Shown one piece after another: positions 44,423 to 53,234 of a stretch of 64,000 nucleotides of DNA. Under the pieces are notes generated by a model. That model made no database searches and was not told the origin of the DNA. It was given only the letters and a program-made list of their open reading frames with translations. Within the stretch, counting starts at the first letter, position 1. Each line of letters opens with the position of its first letter. A program made the position numbers and the translations under genes. This DNA is from Lachnospiraceae bacterium (GTDB lineage Bacteria > Bacillota > Clostridia > Lachnospirales > Lachnospiraceae): NCBI GenBank assembly GCA_016284355.1, contig JAEEOQ010000137.1, positions 1-64,000 on the forward strand. Reading direction: 5' to 3'.

Positions 44423-46873
44423 ATGAAAAGGAAAAAGACATTACTTCTTGGTGCGGCTGTTTTACTTATCGCCGCAGCTTCTTTAGTCTCAGTTAAGTTA
44501 TTTGTATCTGCTTCTGATACAAACAAGCTTGATGTGAGCCTTATCAACTACGAGAACAGTACCATTACTTTTTCTTCTAAGCAAAAAGACAGCGTGCTGT
44601 ATATCTCATCAAACGGAAAGTCCGCCTGGGAAGAGGTTCCGGGAACCTTTAGCGGAGGGACTTTAGATCTTGATATCTCATGGATATCCACAGCTAAGTC
44701 GTACAAATTATATTTTAAAGGAGACGTAAGCAGTTCTGTTAATATGGTAACTCTTCCAAAGCAGAGTACAAGCCTTAAGGTTAAGTATCTGCCGGCATCA
44801 GACAAGCCTTTTAGCGTTACCGGAGCAGGAAACCGCATCGTTCAGTACAGAAAAGACGGAACAGACGAGTGGTCTCTTTACTCAGACGCTCTTTCAAATG
44901 AAGATATAAGCTACCTTAAGGGCAACGGAGCCACCCTTTATTTCAGACTTATGCCTGTTATCGGAACCGGCGTAAACGCTGCGGGCGAAAGACCGGGCAA
45001 GGAAGTTGCGGTTAAGATCACTGCTAAGAAAGATGCTCCTTCCGTTAATGTTAACGGTTCAGGCTTTTACATGGCACTTACAAGCAAAATGAGCTACAGA
45101 GTATGCAGCATCGACGCTAAAGGAAATGTGCTTTCTGATAATATCCCTTGGGTTAAGGTAAGCGCAAGCAAAAACTATATGCTTAAAGACATTGCTCCTG
45201 CCTGCATGCTTTCAGGTACTGCAAATGTTACAAGCGAAAATGTAGCGATCCAGTTTAAAACAAATGCCACCTCATCTGCTCAGGAATCAAGAGTGACTAC
45301 CTTAATAATTCCTGCTCAGAGAATCGCTCCGACATTAGAAGAATCAGGGGCATCCCTTTCCTATACAAGCTCTACCACCTGCGAGCTTACAGTTAAAGGT
45401 GCAGGCGGAAAATATCCTTATGAATACGCAATCATAGATTCAGATGACTACAACGCAGGCATCTTTGATTATGAAGATATAACCTGGACAAAGATCGAGA
45501 ATAACAAAGCTGTAAGCTTTAATAATAAGAAGGCTCCTTCCGGAAGCCACATTTATATAAGAAAGGCTGCGGAAGGTAATTACGGCGATGAAAACTATGC
45601 GATAGCCTCAAAAGAGCTTGAGATAACCGACCATGCGGGCCTTAGCTACCCGGGTCAGATAAGCGCAGGCAGTGTTACAAACATCAGCGGATACGCAGGA
45701 AGCATTAACACCGGCGATTACGGTATCAGCAAAGAGTTTACATTATACAGTTACACAAAGACAACTGTTACCGGTCTTACATTTAAAGATGTATACGGAA
45801 ATGAAGTTGGCAGTGTAGCAGTTACCAGCAGCGCAAGCAAAAACAAGAGCGGAAGCGGAAACAAGGCTTATATCATTACCACAAAGATAACTTCAACAGA
45901 AGGCCTTGATAATAACACCGCGGCTCTTGGAAATAAACTTTACGGAACCATCACTCTTGCAAACGGAGAGAAGATCGAGAGTACAGATACCACCGGAATA
46001 ACACTTACTCTGTATAAAGCAAGCAAGGTTTCAAATCCTCTTGCAAAGGATAAGAGCCTTTACGGAAAGTATTTTGAGCATTACAAGACCTCATTTGACA
46101 GAGTTTACCTTTCAAACGAAAAGGATGATGATGCATTTTTCAAGTTCCTTATCGAGTTTGGCTCGGATGATGTAAATGCAGGCAAGGTAAGCAGCATTAG
46201 CTATGACGGATATGTTCTTTCACTTAAAGAGTATAAGGCCGGCTCCTCATTTGACAGCGCAGAAGAGAGCGCATATGAGGCTAACCCTGCAGATGCTATG
46301 ATCGCTTACGAAGACTATGTTAACGATGAGGGCGATAACGCAAGAAGAGCTTACGTTACAATCCATGCAAACAGATTTGAAGGAAGCGACGCGATCACAA
46401 AGATCGGCGAAAAAGTTCCTTTCATAATCAAGCTTGGAAGCGGCGAGACATTATATAATAAGGTTTATATGAACCTTGTTAAGACAGCGATCATAGAAGA
46501 TGCACCTATGGCATGGACCATGACAGAAGGAGAACTTACAGAAAGCGCCACAAAGACAAACTACGATGACAAGGGCAACAAGACAGGCACAGATACGAGC
46601 GTTGTAAACGATATCGTATTTACCCTTAAGAAAATGAACAGCACTTATAACGTTGCGGTAAGCGATGTTACCTGGAACGGTAAGTCAATACTTTACTCGG
46701 CACAGGTTGCGGGAGATGAGATTGTTATTGTTCTTTCAAATGCAAAGCTTAACACGCTCTCAAGCGGCACCGGCGGAAGCCAGACCGCAAATGTGGTCAT
46801 TGTTTTCTCAAACGGATACAAGATCGACGCGGGATGCAAACTTACTATATTAAAGAAAGCTGTTAAAGACTGA
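44423..46873 (+). CDS. Large secreted protein, paralogue of the next gene, unknown function
   Basis: 816 residues from the ATG at 44423, chosen because it opens a signal peptide (MKRKKTLLLGAAVLLIAAAS) and follows GGAGG; upstream in-frame codons lie in the leader. No named domain is recognised. The mature protein looks all-beta, with repeated modules of an FN3-like or Ig-like kind (for example QYRKDGTDEWSLYSD, then a LYFR strand). Residues about 30-400 align with the next gene (shared DISW...YFKGD and PYEYA patterns). There is no LPXTG, lipobox or SLH domain. The C-terminal half (about 410-816) has no counterpart in the paralogue. Confidence 0.8.
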   Translation: MKRKKTLLLGAAVLLIAAASLVSVKLFVSASDTNKLDVSLINYENSTITFSSKQKDSVLYISSNGKSAWEEVPGTFSGGTLDLDISWISTAKSYKLYFKGDVSSSVNMVTLPKQSTSLKVKYLPASDKPFSVTGAGNRIVQYRKDGTDEWSLYSDALSNEDISYLKGNGATLYFRLMPVIGTGVNAAGERPGKEVAVKITAKKDAPSVNVNGSGFYMALTSKMSYRVCSIDAKGNVLSDNIPWVKVSASKNYMLKDIAPACMLSGTANVTSENVAIQFKTNATSSAQESRVTTLIIPAQRIAPTLEESGASLSYTSSTTCELTVKGAGGKYPYEYAIIDSDDYNAGIFDYEDITWTKIENNKAVSFNNKKAPSGSHIYIRKAAEGNYGDENYAIASKELEITDHAGLSYPGQISAGSVTNISGYAGSINTGDYGISKEFTLYSYTKTTVTGLTFKDVYGNEVGSVAVTSSASKNKSGSGNKAYIITTKITSTEGLDNNTAALGNKLYGTITLANGEKIESTDTTGITLTLYKASKVSNPLAKDKSLYGKYFEHYKTSFDRVYLSNEKDDDAFFKFLIEFGSDDVNAGKVSSISYDGYVLSLKEYKAGSSFDSAEESAYEANPADAMIAYEDYVNDEGDNARRAYVTIHANRFEGSDAITKIGEKVPFIIKLGSGETLYNKVYMNLVKTAIIEDAPMAWTMTEGELTESATKTNYDDKGNKTGTDTSVVNDIVFTLKKMNSTYNVAVSDVTWNGKSILYSAQVAGDEIVIVLSNAKLNTLSSGTGGSQTANVVIVFSNGYKIDAGCKLTILKKAVKD

Positions 46874-46890
46874 TAAGGAGGAAAAAGACT

Positions 46891-48030
46891 ATGAAAAAAG
46901 TATTTATCATCTGTATGGTTGCGGTAATAATGTCGCTTTTCTTCCTTGCAGGAGGAAATAAAGTTAAAGCGGAAGGCGCCGGAGAGATTGAAGTTACAAA
47001 GATCGATTACAGTAATCTTACTGTATGTATCGACACTGCCGGCAACAACATCTGCTATTATTCAAAAGATAAGAATAAGTGGTATGAGCTTGAATATATA
47101 AGAGCTGCAGGCGGAGATCTTATCATGGACATTTCGTGGACAAATGCAAATGCAGATACCAAGATTTATTTTAAGGGCGATAAGAACGAAAAAGTGGTAA
47201 CGCTTACTCTTCCTAAGAAGAATGCAGCATTAAAATGCAAATTTGATTCTGCTGACGGAAGTCTTGAATTTGATGAGACAGAAGATGCAACGCAGTTTCA
47301 GTGGAAGAAGAGTACTGATACTGTCTGGACTACTGTTTCGTTAAACGAGTCTAGCGCCTCCTTTAAAAACTTTGTAAACAGCCTTGAAAGCCTTCGGTTT
47401 AAAGGTGCCAAGATCATCGTAAGAACGCCATACCAGAACGGAACCGGCATTCTTGATACCGGCGCCAGAGTAAGCAAGGAAATTACAGTAATGATACCCA
47501 AAAGGGCAAATGCTCCGAGTGTCAGCGTAAACCTTACAAAGCTTACGGTAAACACAAACGATACTTTAGAATATTCCCTTGACGGCGGACTTACATGGAC
47601 AGACTGCGAAAAGAACATGGCTGTAAGTGATATACTTGGCGGCAGAGCAAGCGGTACTGTTAAAATAAGAAAGGCAGCAACTGAAAAAGCAGGGTATTCA
47701 AAGACTGCAACTCTTGTGATCCCTGAAAGAGCAGCGGCACCTGCGGGAGTATCTCATTATACGGAAAACAAGATGACGGTATTGCAGATAAACGAAGCAA
47801 GCGTTCAGGATCCGTATGAGTATGCGGTCATTAAACCGGGATATTCCTTTGACGAGACCACAAGCCCGTGGAGAGGCATATCTTCATCAAAGCCGGTTAA
47901 GATAAATAAGACGACAGCTCCGGCAGGTTCGATCATATGTGTAAGAAAGAAAGGAAAGACAGCTAATGCCGCAAAGGGCATAGCACTTACCCTTCCGAGC
48001 AAATATACACAGATCGTTGTAACAGAATAA
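46891..48030 (+). CDS. Secreted protein, paralogue of the preceding gene, unknown function
   Basis: 379 residues with a signal peptide (MKKVFIICMVAVIMSLFFLA, cleaved near KVKAEG). It aligns along its length with the N-terminal half of the preceding protein: IDYSNLTV versus INYENSTI, MDISW...IYFKGD versus LDISW...LYFKGD, and PYEYAVI versus PYEYAII. It carries a module with EYSLDGGLTWTDC, a pattern frequent in Firmicutes surface proteins with FN3-like repeats. The start has TAAGGAGGA, 17 bases after the preceding gene, so they are co-transcribed. No anchor is visible; probably released or wall-associated. Confidence 0.8.
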   Translation: MKKVFIICMVAVIMSLFFLAGGNKVKAEGAGEIEVTKIDYSNLTVCIDTAGNNICYYSKDKNKWYELEYIRAAGGDLIMDISWTNANADTKIYFKGDKNEKVVTLTLPKKNAALKCKFDSADGSLEFDETEDATQFQWKKSTDTVWTTVSLNESSASFKNFVNSLESLRFKGAKIIVRTPYQNGTGILDTGARVSKEITVMIPKRANAPSVSVNLTKLTVNTNDTLEYSLDGGLTWTDCEKNMAVSDILGGRASGTVKIRKAATEKAGYSKTATLVIPERAAAPAGVSHYTENKMTVLQINEASVQDPYEYAVIKPGYSFDETTSPWRGISSSKPVKINKTTAPAGSIICVRKKGKTANAAKGIALTLPSKYTQIVVTE

Positions 48031-48068
48031 GAGAGTACATTAAGTAGTACATGTTAATAAAGATCAAG

Positions 48069-48098
48069 AAGGAAACCCTTTGCGGGGTTTCCTTTTTT
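48069..48098 (+). terminator. Terminator of the secreted-protein pair
   Basis: AAGGAAACCC (48069-48078) pairs with GGGTTTCCTT (48085-48094) and is followed by Ts to 48098. The 312-base gap 48031-48342 holds this, the operator-like repeats at 48176-48197, the promoter at 48217-48245 and an untranslated leader of about 90 bases. Confidence 0.9.
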
Positions 48099-48175
48099 AC
48101 GTGCATACAAAAATACTTATTATTACATAATTTGAATGATAATACGCAAAAGCCGTATATTTAAACAAAAAAGAC

Positions 48176-48197
48176 ATTGTATGCGATTGTATACAAT
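48176..48197 (+). promoter_or_regulatory. Operator-like repeats before the peptide-transporter promoter
   Basis: The direct repeat attgtat (48176-48182 and 48186-48192) runs into a perfect 12-base palindrome ATTGTATACAAT (48186-48197). It ends 19 bases before the -35. The position suits an activator or upstream operator; the binding protein is unknown. Confidence 0.45.
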
Positions 48198-48216
48198 AAT
48201 ATTTGCATTCAACGTA

Positions 48217-48245
48217 TTGACATATGTTTTTTTTTTGTGTAGAAT
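48217..48245 (+). promoter_or_regulatory. Strong sigma-A promoter of the peptide transporter
   Basis: TTGACA (48217-48222), 17 bases including an unbroken T-run, TAGAAT (48240-48245). The ATG is at 48343. Confidence 0.85.
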
Positions 48246-48342
48246 AGCACTTAAGTATGACGAGACGATGCGAGAGGAAAATGACATACTTTAGCGCGTT
48301 GAAGTGGTACTGCAAAATATCTTGAAGGAGAGGATAAAGATT

Positions 48343-50514
48343 ATGAAAAAAAGACTTTTTAGCTTGGTCCTTGCCGCTGTCATGGTACTTTCATTAGTAG
48401 CCTGCGGTAAGAAAGCAGACAACACTCCTGTTGTTAATGTCGAGGATACTTCAAAGACTCCTGAGACAAACAACACAGAGACACCTTCTACAGGTGATGA
48501 AACAACAGCTCCTGTTGCTGACGCAGACGTTGAATACGTTCGTGGCGACGACGAGGAAGCATACGAAGCAGCTCTTGGCGGATTCGGTGCATTAAATGCA
48601 GCCGGTAACTCTGCTGAGAAGCCGGATGACAGATTTGTTCTTTTTGCTCAGGCTGAGGCAAATCTTCTTGGATCATTCGTTATGATCCCAACTACTACAC
48701 AGGGTGGTGCTTATTCTATTTCTAGAGTAGCTCCAAGAACAGTTCCTTACGTACAGTGGGGAAATGATGATGACCGTGTAAAGGGTCTCGTTATTTCTGA
48801 CGAGTTCATTACTCCTGCTGAAAGAGAAGAGCTTCTTGCTCAGTGGGCAGCCGCTGTTAAGGGTGAGGGTACATACGATCCTATCGCATACCTTACAGGT
48901 AAGGGTCACACAATTCAGAAAGATTACACTTTAACATTCCAAACAGCTCCTGTTACTCTTGACTGGCTCAATACTTCAAGCCAGGCTGATACAGAGATCA
49001 CAGTTAACACTGTAGAAGGTCTTGTTGAGTACAACAACCTCGGACAGATGACTCCTGCACTTGCTGAGAGCTGGGAAGTTTCAGATGACGAGACAGTTTA
49101 TACATTCCACATTCGTAAAGATGCTAAGTGGTATACCTCAGAGGGTGCTGAGTATGCACCTGTTACAGCTCACGACTTCGAGGCAGGCTTCCATCACATG
49201 CTTGATACAAAAGCAGGTCTTGAGTGGCTTATCGATGGCGTAGTTAAGGGTGGTACAGATTACTATGCAAACGGTGGCAGCTGGGATGAAGTTGGTTACA
49301 AGGCTGTTGATGATTATACACTTCAGGTAACTCTTGAAAAGCCTGTTTCTTACTTTATGACAATGCTTACATACTCATGCTTCCTTCCAATGTGCGAGTC
49401 ATTCTATAAGGCTCACGGCGGTGTATTCGGTGTAGATGAGTATGCAGCAGCAAGTGCTGATACAAACACATATACATTCGGTAACGCAGCTGATGTTTCT
49501 TCACAGGTTTACTGTGGACCATTCCTTATTCAGAAACTCCAGAAGGAATCAGAGATCTACCTTGTAGCTAACAAGAACTACCACAGAAAAGACACTGTAG
49601 TTCTTAACTCTATCAAGTGGGTATATGATAACGGTGAGAACCCTGATGCTCTTTACAATGATACAGTATCAGGTACATACGCAGGTATCGCTCTCGGTCT
49701 TCCTGCTCTTCTTGAGAAGGCTAAGGCTGATGGAAACTTTGATAAGTACAGCTTCGTAACAGATACAACATCTACATCATACTTTGGCGGTCTTAACCTT
49801 AACCGTGGTACCTTCGCTCTTGAGAGTGGTGCTTGTGCTACACCTAAGGATGAGAAGGCTAAAGTTGATACCAACACAGCTCTTAACAACCTCAACTTCC
49901 GTAAGGCAATGCTCTATGGATTCGATAAGTCTACATGGAACGCTGTAACTCGTGGTGAGGATCTTAAGAACGCAAACCTTAGAAATATGTACACATCTCC
50001 AAACTTCGTACAGCTTTCAGCTGATACAACAGATGCAGCAGGTCATACATTCCCTGCAGGTACATTCTACGGTGAGATGGTTCAGTACTACTGCGATCAG
50101 GCAGGTCTTGGCATCAACGTAGCCGACGGTGTAAACGGTTGGTACAATGTTGATCTTGCTAGACAGTCTCTTGAGGCTGCTAAGGCAGAGCTTGGCGATT
50201 CAGTTAACTGGCCAATTCAGATCGATGTAGTTTACTACTCAGGTTCTGATTCATCTACAGCTCAGGGTAATGCATACAAGAAGGTTATGGAAGATGCCCT
50301 TGGTGCTGAGAATGTAGTTATCAACCTTGTTGAGGCAACTACTTCAGAAGACTTCTACGCTTGTGGTTACAGAGCTGCAAACGGTGAAGCTGGTAACTTT
50401 GATATGTTCTATGGTTCAGGTTGGGGTCCTGACTACGGTGATCCTTCAACATATCTTAACACCTTCCTTGGTGAGGGCGCAGGATATATGACAAAGGTTA
50501 TCGGTCTTTTCTAA
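48343..50514 (+). CDS. oppA: Peptide ABC transporter substrate-binding lipoprotein, apparently circularly permuted
   Basis: 723 residues from the ATG at 48343 (GGAGAGG upstream; MKKRLFSLVL). A lipobox LSLVAC puts the lipid on C21. A Thr/Pro-rich linker (about 24-62) follows. Residues 64-150 (RFVLFAQAEANLL, VMIPTTTQGGAYSISRVAP) look like the C-terminal end of an SBP_bac_5 protein, whereas residues 190-723 start with the usual N-terminal part (LDWLN...EGLVEYNNLG) and stop at YGDPSTYLNTFL...VIGLF, about where canonical OppA has some 80-100 residues left. So the termini seem moved. It binds peptides outside the membrane and hands them to the permeases downstream. Confidence 0.85.
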   Translation: MKKRLFSLVLAAVMVLSLVACGKKADNTPVVNVEDTSKTPETNNTETPSTGDETTAPVADADVEYVRGDDEEAYEAALGGFGALNAAGNSAEKPDDRFVLFAQAEANLLGSFVMIPTTTQGGAYSISRVAPRTVPYVQWGNDDDRVKGLVISDEFITPAEREELLAQWAAAVKGEGTYDPIAYLTGKGHTIQKDYTLTFQTAPVTLDWLNTSSQADTEITVNTVEGLVEYNNLGQMTPALAESWEVSDDETVYTFHIRKDAKWYTSEGAEYAPVTAHDFEAGFHHMLDTKAGLEWLIDGVVKGGTDYYANGGSWDEVGYKAVDDYTLQVTLEKPVSYFMTMLTYSCFLPMCESFYKAHGGVFGVDEYAAASADTNTYTFGNAADVSSQVYCGPFLIQKLQKESEIYLVANKNYHRKDTVVLNSIKWVYDNGENPDALYNDTVSGTYAGIALGLPALLEKAKADGNFDKYSFVTDTTSTSYFGGLNLNRGTFALESGACATPKDEKAKVDTNTALNNLNFRKAMLYGFDKSTWNAVTRGEDLKNANLRNMYTSPNFVQLSADTTDAAGHTFPAGTFYGEMVQYYCDQAGLGINVADGVNGWYNVDLARQSLEAAKAELGDSVNWPIQIDVVYYSGSDSSTAQGNAYKKVMEDALGAENVVINLVEATTSEDFYACGYRAANGEAGNFDMFYGSGWGPDYGDPSTYLNTFLGEGAGYMTKVIGLF

Positions 50515-50551
50515 TACCTGATTGATAATAGTATATATGCTGTTATTGATA

Positions 50552-50585
50552 CACAGGGAGACAATTTGTGTCTCCCTGTGCATTT
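50552..50585 (+). terminator. Hairpin between the SBP and permease genes
   Basis: CACAGGGAGACA (50552-50563) pairs perfectly with 50569-50580; only cattttg follows. Probably a partial terminator or mRNA-stabilising hairpin, so that the binding protein is made in excess over the membrane subunits. Confidence 0.7.
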
Positions 50586-50665
50586 TGATGATTTAAGGTT
50601 ATTTGATTTAAATTAATATTAGGGTTATTAAGACAAAAACGGAAAAGGAGGATTAGTACAAGAAA

Positions 50666-52249
50666 ATGAAAAAGTACTTGTTCAAACGTATACTGTTCTC
50701 TATCTTTTCGCTTCTGGTTGTTGTCGGAGTAGTTATGATCTTGGTTTATTCGCTTATTGAAAGAAGCGTTATTTTCCAGACCGATGATATTTGGAACAAG
50801 AAGAGTAATAACGACAGGGCAGTATATGAATATGCCCAATATCAAAAATATGGTTATTTGGAGTATGTAGACTACACATCCTTTGTTAGGGATAAGTATG
50901 TCGAAAAATACGGGGAAGATTATTACACACAGTCAGATTATCTTTTAGATAAAGATATCGTTCAGAAGGCTGACGCCTTTATGGACAACGAGACTGTTAA
51001 AGAGTTTATCGACTATTATAACAAAAAGGGTTACACTTTTAGTTATTACAAGCCTATTACTTTTAAGTCCGGTAAAGTTAAACCGGGTGGTAAAGGATAT
51101 TTTATTGCATCATACGAAAAAAGCGTCTTTACAAGACTTGGAAGATATATCGCAGGTCTCATTACTGTTGAGACCACAAAAGATGTAAAAGATCCTGAGC
51201 TTACAGACAGATATATCAGAATAGAAAAAGATCCGTACGGCGGCGGTTTTGCAGTAGTCGGTTCGGGAACACGTCATAAATATCTTATTTATTTTGATGG
51301 CAGATTCCCTTATATCCATCAGAACTGGTTACACCTTAACCTTGGTGTTTCCTATACTGCATACAGAGGACAGGAGATTTCTTCTGTTATCAGCAGCCCT
51401 ACAGGTGAGCTTATTACAAAGAATGTTCAGTTCCCAACTATGTTTGGTACAGACGAATACATAGAGAGTGCTATTGATTTCCACTCCCTTACATATAATG
51501 AGGCTGAGATATCTGACGCTGAAAAGGCTCAGTTTACTGACAGATATACAGTTTACTCATATAACAAGGCCGGTCTTTCTATGCTTCAGACTTCCTTTGT
51601 TATAGGTATCATCGCTACCATTATCGCTTATGCTCTTGGTCTTCCTGCAGGTATGCATATGGCAAGAAGAAAAGACAAACTCGGCGATAAGCTTGGTAAC
51701 GCATATATTATTTTCATTATGGCAGTTCCTTCACTTGCATACATCTTTATGTTTGCAGCTATCGGAACCACATTATTCCATCTGCCATATAAGTTTGCAA
51801 ATGCAAACGTTAAAATACTTGCATATATTCTCCCTGTTATTTCACTTGCACTTCCTCAGATCGGAAGTCTTATGAAATGGATGAGAAGATATATGATCGA
51901 CCAGATGAACTCTGATTACGTTAAGTTCGCAAGAGCAGAGGGATTATCTGAGAAAGAGATCTATAAGATCCATATCTCAAGAAATGCAATGATCTACCTC
52001 GTTCAGGGTATCCCGGGTTCTATCCTTGGATGTCTTACAGGTGCCATCATCACAGAGCGTGTGTACGGCGTACCCGGCGTAGGTAATCTTCTTACAAATG
52101 CTTTAAATCAGCATGATAACGGAGTAATTGTAGCATGTACGTTCTTCTATACATCGCTTTCAATTATCTCGATCATACTCGGAGACCTTCTCCTTGCTAA
52201 GTATGACCCACGTATTTCACTTTCAGAAGAAGGAGGCGGCGGACGATGA
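50666..52249 (+). CDS. oppB: Peptide ABC transporter permease, OppB type with large outer domain
   Basis: 527 residues, far longer than the roughly 306 of E. coli OppB. Helix 1 (about 8-30) is followed by about 275 extracytoplasmic residues (32-306), then the usual five-helix permease core (from about 307) with the coupling-helix block KFARAEGLSEKEIYKIHISRN given here as RAEGLSEKEIYKIHISRN, and the family end YGVPGVGNLLTNAL. In ordinary OppB the first outer loop is about 60-80 residues. AAAAGGAGGA lies 14 bases before the ATG, a long spacing. Overlaps the next gene by four bases. Confidence 0.9.
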   Translation: MKKYLFKRILFSIFSLLVVVGVVMILVYSLIERSVIFQTDDIWNKKSNNDRAVYEYAQYQKYGYLEYVDYTSFVRDKYVEKYGEDYYTQSDYLLDKDIVQKADAFMDNETVKEFIDYYNKKGYTFSYYKPITFKSGKVKPGGKGYFIASYEKSVFTRLGRYIAGLITVETTKDVKDPELTDRYIRIEKDPYGGGFAVVGSGTRHKYLIYFDGRFPYIHQNWLHLNLGVSYTAYRGQEISSVISSPTGELITKNVQFPTMFGTDEYIESAIDFHSLTYNEAEISDAEKAQFTDRYTVYSYNKAGLSMLQTSFVIGIIATIIAYALGLPAGMHMARRKDKLGDKLGNAYIIFIMAVPSLAYIFMFAAIGTTLFHLPYKFANANVKILAYILPVISLALPQIGSLMKWMRRYMIDQMNSDYVKFARAEGLSEKEIYKIHISRNAMIYLVQGIPGSILGCLTGAIITERVYGVPGVGNLLTNALNQHDNGVIVACTFFYTSLSIISIILGDLLLAKYDPRISLSEEGGGGR

Positions 52250-53223
52250 CAAATAACGAAGCTTTTGAAAACGTTAACGAAGAAGAGCTTTTTAGATTCC
52301 TTCGTGAAGATGAAAAGGTTTCTTCCGAGAAGATCGTTGCTCCTCGTTATTCTTATTGGAAGTCGGTTTTCCGTGTGTTCTTTAAGAAGAAGAGTAATAT
52401 CTTCATGCTTGTAGTACTTGTTTTACTTTTACTTTCAGCATTTATCTGTCCTCTTTTCATGCCATATGACATGATGGAGAACATTACAAACCCTGCCACA
52501 TATAACCTCAGCCCTGCGGCTGCTATGAAGTATTTTGGCGGTTTTTCATTCAAGTGGATGCTTGGATCAGGCGGAATGGGTAATTCCATTTTCTACGGAA
52601 TTTTCTCATCAGCACGTACATCACTTATGCTTGCATTCATCTGTGCTGCCATAAACATGTTCCTTGGTATTGTCCTTGGAGCTGTTTGGGGATATTCAAA
52701 GAAGGTTGACGCTGTTATGCTTGTTATATACAACATCGTAGCAAACGTTCCACTTATCCTTCTTGTTACCGTTATTGTTTACATTATCGGTACCGGTTTC
52801 TGGAGCCTTATTTTCTCCCTGTGTGTAACAGGCTGGCTTGGTATAGCATTTTTCTTCAGAACCCAGGTTATGATCATTCGTGACCGTGAGTACTCACTTG
52901 CATCAAGATGCCTTGGTACTCCGCTTCCACGTATCATTACCAAGAATATCCTTCCTTTCCTTACTTCGGTAATAGTTACAATACTTGCAACAGAGCTCCC
53001 ATCATACATCAGTATGGAAGTTTACCTTTCATTCCTGGGCCTTGGTCTTAGTGCTGAGCTCCCATCACTCGGTCGTATGATCTCTCTTGCGCAGTCAGCA
53101 TTCCTTATCTATCCATGGGAATTCTGGCCACCGGTATTTTTTGCTTCAGTATTAACAATCCTTCTCTATCTGCTTGGTCAGAAACTTGCTGACGCATCAG
53201 ATCCGAGAACACACATGATGTAG
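52246..53223 (+). CDS. oppC: Peptide ABC transporter permease, OppC type
   Basis: 325 residues: a cytoplasmic N-terminus (about 1-50), helix 1 (about 55-75), and a BPD permease core with the ATPase-contact segment SLASRCLGTPLPRIITKNIL and the C-terminal LSFLGLGLSAELPSLGRMIS. Normal length for OppC. ATGA overlap with oppB and close spacing to oppD show one operon. Confidence 0.93.
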   Translation: MTNNEAFENVNEEELFRFLREDEKVSSEKIVAPRYSYWKSVFRVFFKKKSNIFMLVVLVLLLLSAFICPLFMPYDMMENITNPATYNLSPAAAMKYFGGFSFKWMLGSGGMGNSIFYGIFSSARTSLMLAFICAAINMFLGIVLGAVWGYSKKVDAVMLVIYNIVANVPLILLVTVIVYIIGTGFWSLIFSLCVTGWLGIAFFFRTQVMIIRDREYSLASRCLGTPLPRIITKNILPFLTSVIVTILATELPSYISMEVYLSFLGLGLSAELPSLGRMISLAQSAFLIYPWEFWPPVFFASVLTILLYLLGQKLADASDPRTHMM

Positions 53224-53234
53224 TGAGGTGGCAT

